Shown: positions 59,833-64,000 of the stretch, piece by piece | Numbering within the stretch: the stretch's first letter is position 1 | Layout: every line of letters begins with the position of its first letter | Assembly (NCBI GenBank): GCA_017549025.1 | Contig: JAFYWB010000068.1 | Location: 124,001-188,000 of the forward strand | DNA length: 64,000 nucleotides | From: Treponema sp. | GTDB taxonomy: Bacteria; Spirochaetota; Spirochaetia; Treponematales; Treponemataceae | Direction of reading: 5' to 3' | Made by a program: the position numbers and the translations under genes | Notes under the pieces: model-generated | What the model was told of the DNA's origin: nothing | Database searches by the model: none | What the model saw: the letters and a program-made list of their open reading frames with translations, nothing else

Positions 59833-61104
59833 TATAGGAAGGATTTCTGGATGAAGTAAAAATTCAATCAAATTACAATGTAAAATTCCATCGTCATCAG
59901 TGAAATGTGAAGGAATATCATTTTGGATAATGATTTTTGCAAAGAAATCTTTTGTCAGTTTCAAAGAGTCAAGCTCAGCTTTAATTTTTTCATCTGTATT
60001 CATTTGCCATGCCGATTGAATGTATAACCGTTTGTCCCCCTGATTTACTACAAAGTCTATTTCTTTTTTTGCATTGGCACCATTTCGTCTGTCTACAACC
60101 ACTCCAACATCCACGGAATACCCTCGAATCAATAGTTCATTGTAAATAATGTTTTCCATGATGTGACCAGTATCAATTTGGCGAAATCCTAATCGGGCAT
60201 TTCTCAAGCCTATGTCTGTGAAGTAATATTTGTTTGGATAATCAAAATAATGCTTTCCCTTTACATCGTATCGCTTTGCTTCGCTGATTAAAAACGCATC
60301 CTTGCAATACTCGATATAGTTACTTACTGTGTTAGTACTGAGCTTTTCTTTTTTTACACTTTTGAGGGAATTTGTGATATTCAGTGGATTGGTAAGAGAA
60401 CTTATGAATGTACTTAAAATATTTAAAATATCCTTTAGAAGATCAGGTCGTTCAATTTGATTTCTTTCCACAATATCTTTAATGTATAGTTCGTCAAAAA
60501 GATTTGAAAGATAATTCTTGAATTGTTCCTCCGTCTTCAAATGCAAGATGTAGGGAAGCCCTCCATAAATCATATAACGGTCAAAATTATCCCTTTTATC
60601 TCCTCCAATGGCCATATTGAATTCTGCAAAACTTAGGGGAAACACATGGATTTGAGAGGAACGACCTCGAAATTCAGTTGAAATATCTTTTGAAAGCATT
60701 TTTGAATTGCTTCCAGTGACATACACATCAAGATTCTTGTAATCTTTAAGCTCATTCAACATATCGTACACAGTAATTTCAAATCCATCATTGTCTGGGT
60801 CTGGCACAGAATAACAAAATTGAATCTCATCAATAAAAAGATAAAATCGTTCCTGTTGTTGAGAAATGATACTCTCTATAAAATCTGCCAAGACAATGGG
60901 ATTTCGATATTTTGTATCCTTTCGTTTGTCTAATTGCAGCTTGATGATAGTATTGGGAGGAACATTGTTTTGCAAAAGATATTCGTAGAAAATCTCAAAA
61001 AGTAAGGTTGATTTTCCTGCACGACGGATTCCAGTAATCACTTTTATTTGTCCATCCCACATATAATCAATTATTTTCTGCAAATATAAGTCTCTTTTTA
61101 TCAC
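59830..61104 (-). CDS. AAA ATPase with DUF4143-type C-terminus
   Basis: 424 residues of the widespread 'ATP-binding protein' family: Walker A TGIRRAGKSTLLFEI, Walker B YLFIDEIQF, a sensor-like VYVTGSNSKMLSKDISTEFRGR, then a winged-helix-like middle and a C-terminal DUF4143 segment with a PD-(D/E)xK-like core (EIDFVVNQGDKRLYIQSAW). Function of the family is not settled; defence, toxin-antitoxin and sugar-locus links have been proposed. Start GTG 61104 with AGGAGG six bases upstream. The gene is A+T-rich and interrupts housekeeping genes, suggesting transfer. A strong hairpin precedes it. Confidence 0.88.
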   Translation of the reverse strand: MIKRDLYLQKIIDYMWDGQIKVITGIRRAGKSTLLFEIFYEYLLQNNVPPNTIIKLQLDKRKDTKYRNPIVLADFIESIISQQQERFYLFIDEIQFCYSVPDPDNDGFEITVYDMLNELKDYKNLDVYVTGSNSKMLSKDISTEFRGRSSQIHVFPLSFAEFNMAIGGDKRDNFDRYMIYGGLPYILHLKTEEQFKNYLSNLFDELYIKDIVERNQIERPDLLKDILNILSTFISSLTNPLNITNSLKSVKKEKLSTNTVSNYIEYCKDAFLISEAKRYDVKGKHYFDYPNKYYFTDIGLRNARLGFRQIDTGHIMENIIYNELLIRGYSVDVGVVVDRRNGANAKKEIDFVVNQGDKRLYIQSAWQMNTDEKIKAELDSLKLTKDFFAKIIIQNDIPSHFTDDDGILHCNLIEFLLHPEILPI

Positions 61105-61121
61105 TGTTTTCCTCCTAAATA

Positions 61122-61159
61122 ACTGAAAACTTTTGACGTTTTCGTCTGAAGTTTTCAGT
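61122..61159 (-). repeat. Hairpin just upstream of the AAA ATPase ribosome binding site
   Basis: ACTGAAAACTT (61122-61132) and AAGTTTTCAGT (61149-61159) are perfect inverse copies, with a further GACG/CGTC pairing inside and loop TTTT. The hairpin ends seven bases before AGGAGG. It has no terminator T-run in the gene direction, so an operator or leader-RNA control element is likely. Confidence 0.7.
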
Positions 61160-61293
61160 CATCTTCTATGGTAGGAGATTTATAATCATCTGTCAATAAT
61201 TGAAGGTGATGCTTCTGTATCCTTCCCCCTTAGACAAAAACCGCAAAACATGGTACAAACAGAAGTGATATTTTTTTGTTTGGTGGAGTGATT

Positions 61294-62526
61294 ATGACTT
61301 TATATGAAGAATTGGAATGGCGTGGCCTTATCAAGGATGTGGCTGGTGAGGACATTAAGGATAAAATCAATAGCGGAAACATTTCCTTTTACTGGGGAAC
61401 TGACCCCACAGCAGATAGCCTCCACCTGGGGCATTATTCCAGCCTGATTACCGCAAAGCGTCTTGCCAAGGCTGGCCATCATCCCATTTTGCTGGTAGGT
61501 GGAGCCACTGGTCTTATTGGAGACCCTCGTCCCACTGCGGAGCGAGAGCTGATTGCCAAGGAAACAATCGAAAAGAATATAGAAGGAATTAAGGCTCAGG
61601 TTTCTCGAATTTTTGACGGAAAGGCAGAAATCGTAAACAACTACGACTGGATGAAGGATTTCAGCTTTTTGGATTTTTTGCGTGATGTAGGAAAGTACAT
61701 CAACGTAAGCTACATGCTGGGAAAGGACATTATCAGCCGTCGCTTGGAAACTGGAATCACCTTTGCTGAATTCTCTTACACCTTGATTCAGGGCTACGAC
61801 TTCTTGCACCTGTTCCGCACAAAAAACTGCGTTATGCAGGCTGAGGGAGCCGACCAGTGGGGCAACATTACCACTGGTTTGGAGCTTATCCGCAAAATCG
61901 AAGGAAAAGAAGCATACGGCTTTACCATGCCCTTGGTACTGGACAAGTACGGCAACAAGTTCGGTAAGTCTGCAGGTAACGCCCTGTGGTTGGACATTAA
62001 CAAAACCTCCAGCTATGAGCTGTATCAGTATCTGATTAACGTTGATGACTCCATGGTGGGCTCTTACCTGAAAATCTTTACCTTCCTTTCCCCCGAGGAA
62101 ATTCAGGAATTGGAAGCAAAGAATGCCGCCAACCCAGAGCTGCGAGAAGCTCACAAGGCCCTTGCCCGTGAAATCATTACAGACCTCCACGGTGCCGCTG
62201 AGTTTGACAAGGCCGTGAACATTAGCGAGGCTCTCTTTTCTGGCAATGTGAAGGAGCTGAGCCTAGCAGATATTAAGGTGGGCTTTAAGGATGTGCCTAC
62301 CGTAGAATTGGCCAACGAGGAAACCACCTTGATTGACCTGCTGGTAAACAACAAGATTTGTTCCAGTCGCCGTGAAGCACGGGAATTCCTTACAGCAGGC
62401 TCCATCACCTTAAACGGCGACAAGGTTACCGACGAAAATCTTTTGGTAACCCGCCAGCTGGCCATTGAAGGGGAAGTGATTGTGCTGCGTCGTGGTAAGA
62501 AGAAGAACTACATTGTAAAGTTCTAG
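61294..62526 (+). CDS. tyrS: Tyrosyl-tRNA synthetase
   Basis: 410 residues from ATG 61294 (GGAG upstream). Class I synthetase with WGTDPTADSLHLGH (HIGH motif at 44-47), GDPRPTAERE, the tyrosine-site EFSYTLIQGYDFLHLF and QWGNITTGLELIRK, a KFGKS version of KMSKS, and a C-terminal S4 RNA-binding domain (SRREAREFLTAGSITLNG). Length is that of the bacterial TyrS form. A 296-codon open frame on the opposite strand is a shadow. Confidence 0.97.
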   Translation: MTLYEELEWRGLIKDVAGEDIKDKINSGNISFYWGTDPTADSLHLGHYSSLITAKRLAKAGHHPILLVGGATGLIGDPRPTAERELIAKETIEKNIEGIKAQVSRIFDGKAEIVNNYDWMKDFSFLDFLRDVGKYINVSYMLGKDIISRRLETGITFAEFSYTLIQGYDFLHLFRTKNCVMQAEGADQWGNITTGLELIRKIEGKEAYGFTMPLVLDKYGNKFGKSAGNALWLDINKTSSYELYQYLINVDDSMVGSYLKIFTFLSPEEIQELEAKNAANPELREAHKALAREIITDLHGAAEFDKAVNISEALFSGNVKELSLADIKVGFKDVPTVELANEETTLIDLLVNNKICSSRREAREFLTAGSITLNGDKVTDENLLVTRQLAIEGEVIVLRRGKKKNYIVKF

Positions 62527-62584
62527 ACCTTGTCTTGTTGACGGCAAGAATCTTGGAAGGTATCTTTAAAGATGGAGGTAGAAA

Positions 62585-63274
62585 ATGAATGATTCTGTAA
62601 TTGCTCGAACCACTGAGGATGAACGGAAAAAATTTATGTCTGGTGTCTACACCTGGATGACACTGGCTCTGGCATTAACTGGGCTTACTGCCTTTGGTGT
62701 GGCTTCTAGCCTCACGGTGTTGAAGTTCATTTTTGGCAATGAGCTGGTGTTTTATGGCTTAATCATCGCTGAGCTGGCTCTGGTACTGTATTTTTCATTC
62801 CGTATCGACAAGATCAGTGTTACTGCCGCCAGCATGGTGTTCATTGTGTATTCCATCTTGAATGGAATAACTATGGCTTCCATCTTTATCGTGTACACTA
62901 GAACCTCTATTTTCAGTGTTTTCTTGATTACTGCTGGAATGTTTGCCGCCATGAGCATCTACGGCCGAGTTACCAAGCAGGACCTTCGTTCCGCTGGCCG
63001 TTACCTGACCATGGCTCTCTTTGGGGTGATTATTGCCAGTGTGGTGAACATCTTCCTGAAGTCCAGCGGCTTGGACTGGCTTTTGTCACTGGTAACTGTG
63101 GGTATTTTTGTGGGCCTTACCGCCTACGACACCCAAAAAGCCTATGCCATTGCAGAGCGTTCCGACGGCAGCGATATGTTTGCCAAGGCTTCCGTGGTAA
63201 TGGCTTTAGAGCTGTATCTTGATTTTATCAACATCTTCCTTTCATTGTTGCGGCTGTTTGGAAAGAAAAACTAA
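62585..63274 (+). CDS. Bax inhibitor-1/YccA family membrane protein
   Basis: 229 residues with seven membrane helices. BI-1 features are FMSGVYTWMTLALALTGLTAF at the start, the helix-2/3 region with SVTAASMVFIVYSILNG, FAAMSIYGRVTKQDL and the terminal LTAYDTQKAYAIAE with the conserved aspartate. Family members are pH-sensitive calcium leak channels or protease-interacting proteins; the bacterial role is not settled. GGAGG precedes the ATG. It follows tyrS by 58 bp. Confidence 0.93.
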   Translation: MNDSVIARTTEDERKKFMSGVYTWMTLALALTGLTAFGVASSLTVLKFIFGNELVFYGLIIAELALVLYFSFRIDKISVTAASMVFIVYSILNGITMASIFIVYTRTSIFSVFLITAGMFAAMSIYGRVTKQDLRSAGRYLTMALFGVIIASVVNIFLKSSGLDWLLSLVTVGIFVGLTAYDTQKAYAIAERSDGSDMFAKASVVMALELYLDFINIFLSLLRLFGKKN

Positions 63275-63294
63275 CAGCAGTTTGTGATGGAAAT

Positions 63295-63365
63295 AAACCA
63301 CTGCTTGGATTAGAGCATCCCGCTTTTGCGGTAGGCTTTGATGGGGCAGTGGTTTTTTATTTTTG
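63295..63365 (+). terminator. Long terminator after the BI-1 family gene
   Basis: Outer stem AAACCACTGC/GCAGTGGTTT (perfect), with an inner CCGC-TTTT-GCGG hairpin, followed by TTTTTATTTTT. Confidence 0.75.
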
Positions 63366-63499
63366 AGTCTTCTCCACCTTTCTTTCCTTCCTCCTGTTCT
63401 TGAACTCCCTGCAAAAAATCACTATTATAAATATAGTTTTATCTAATATATTTTAATGATTCAGCCTTCCGTGTGGTGGGTTGAAGTCGAGGAGTAAAT

Positions 63500-64000
63500 A
63501 TGGTAGAGGCATTGCAGAAAAATCCTCAGTGGCAGGGTCGTCGTGGTCCTGTAGTTTTGGTGATTATGGATGGCGTTGGCTACGGAAAGTATGAGGAAGG
63601 AGATGCGGTTCGTGCCAGCCGCATGAAATACCTTGACTGGCTCACCGCAAATTGTCCCCACACCCAGCTGAAGGCCCACGGAACAGCCGTTGGTTTGCCC
63701 AGCGATGATGACATGGGTAACTCCGAGGTAGGACATAACGCCATGGGCTGTGGCCGTGTGTTTGCCCAGGGTGCAAAGCTGGTTGGTTCCTCCATTTCAT
63801 CTGGACAGATGTTTGCCGATGCCACCTGGCAAAAGCTTTCAAAGAATGCTCTTGATGGAGCAGGGAAGGGAGCAGCCCTTCATTTTATCGGTCTTGTGTC
63901 CGACGGAAACGTGCATTCCCACATCGACCACCTGAAGGCCATGGTAAATCAGGCTTACAAGGATGGCATCAAGAAGCTTCGTGTTCATGCCCTGCTGGAC
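63500..64000 (+). CDS. gpmI: 2,3-bisphosphoglycerate-independent phosphoglycerate mutase, N-terminal part (cut by window edge)
   Basis: Interconverts 3- and 2-phosphoglycerate in glycolysis. 167 codons are in the window. The first metal Asp is in VIMDGVGYG (Asp24) and the phosphorylated serine is Ser75 in GNSEVGHNAMG; FIGLVSDGNVHSHIDHL is the phosphotransferase-to-mutase region. GAGGAG lies six bases before the ATG at 63500. It has its own transcription unit, after the BI-1 terminator. Confidence 0.96.
   Translation, partial: MVEALQKNPQWQGRRGPVVLVIMDGVGYGKYEEGDAVRASRMKYLDWLTANCPHTQLKAHGTAVGLPSDDDMGNSEVGHNAMGCGRVFAQGAKLVGSSISSGQMFADATWQKLSKNALDGAGKGAALHFIGLVSDGNVHSHIDHLKAMVNQAYKDGIKKLRVHALLD

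Noticed and set aside
61160-61293. T-box riboswitch upstream of tyrS
   Set aside because: The gap has no T-box sequence, specifier-loop layout or terminator hairpin, and T-boxes are not expected in spirochaetes.
61300-62190. 296-codon open frame antisense to tyrS
   Set aside because: tyrS is fully convincing in the other direction, and the antisense product has no recognisable domain or ribosome binding site.

Overview
The window looks like a chromosome segment of a host-associated spirochaete, most likely a Treponema. Supporting signs are a large acidic TPR protein resembling the periplasmic flagellar collar protein FlcA, several lipoproteins with loose spirochaete-type lipoboxes, a large ankyrin-repeat lipoprotein, a TrpR-like regulator, and an anaerobic radical-SAM sulfatase maturase. 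Most genes have moderate G+C. The stretches 15.4-16.9 kb, 22.4-28 kb and 43.2-44.7 kb are visibly A+T-rich and hold accessory or decayed genes.

Layout. 1-7.5 kb: glyS (cut by the window edge), a lipoprotein, rpmB, then a minus-strand block of cardiolipin synthase, pncB, an NFACT (RqcH-like) protein and a secreted CBM48/E-set protein. 7.7-15.1 kb: the 1328-residue FlcA-like protein with 24 tandem 17-residue repeats, a CTP-dependent polyprenol/diacylglycerol kinase family protein, a membrane protein, a DUF2259 secreted protein and argC. 15.1-19.5 kb: a possible 28-codon gene, a CAP-domain lipoprotein, and copper export (copA, copZ-like). 19.6-28.7 kb: accessory island with toxin-antitoxin debris, a large membrane protein, a 22-bp palindromic repeat array, an ADP-ribosylglycohydrolase, a secreted EEP nuclease overlapping a secreted helical-repeat protein, an Xre regulator, and an HTH regulator with a candidate self-operator. 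28.9-32.8 kb: the rpsP-khpA-rimM-trmD-rplS translation operon and the yraN cluster. 32.9-33.3 kb: tRNA-Leu, tRNA-Asp and tRNA-Pro. 33.4-38.2 kb: tatD, trpR-like, the ankyrin lipoprotein, and perR with a perfect PerR-type box. 38.4-43.2 kb: three tandem paralogous membrane diguanylate cyclases. 43.2-44.7 kb: pseudogenes and a DUF4160/DUF2442 pair. 44.7-49.4 kb: ruvA-ruvB-queA and a chemoreceptor. 49.4-56.3 kb: an operon of tripartite tricarboxylate transporter, cytoplasmic sulfatase, GntR-type regulator and anaerobic sulfatase maturase. 56.5-64 kb: htrA, uvrB, an AAA/DUF4143 ATPase, tyrS, a BI-1 family protein and gpmI (cut).

The most coherent system is the 49.4-56.3 kb operon. It reads as uptake of an anionic sulfate ester by a TctCBA transporter, followed by cytosolic desulfation by a Cys-type sulfatase activated by the operon's own maturase. 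A second signal runs across the window: several genes have a sigma-70-type -10 element ending exactly 6 nt before the start codon and no ribosome binding site, which predicts leaderless mRNAs.
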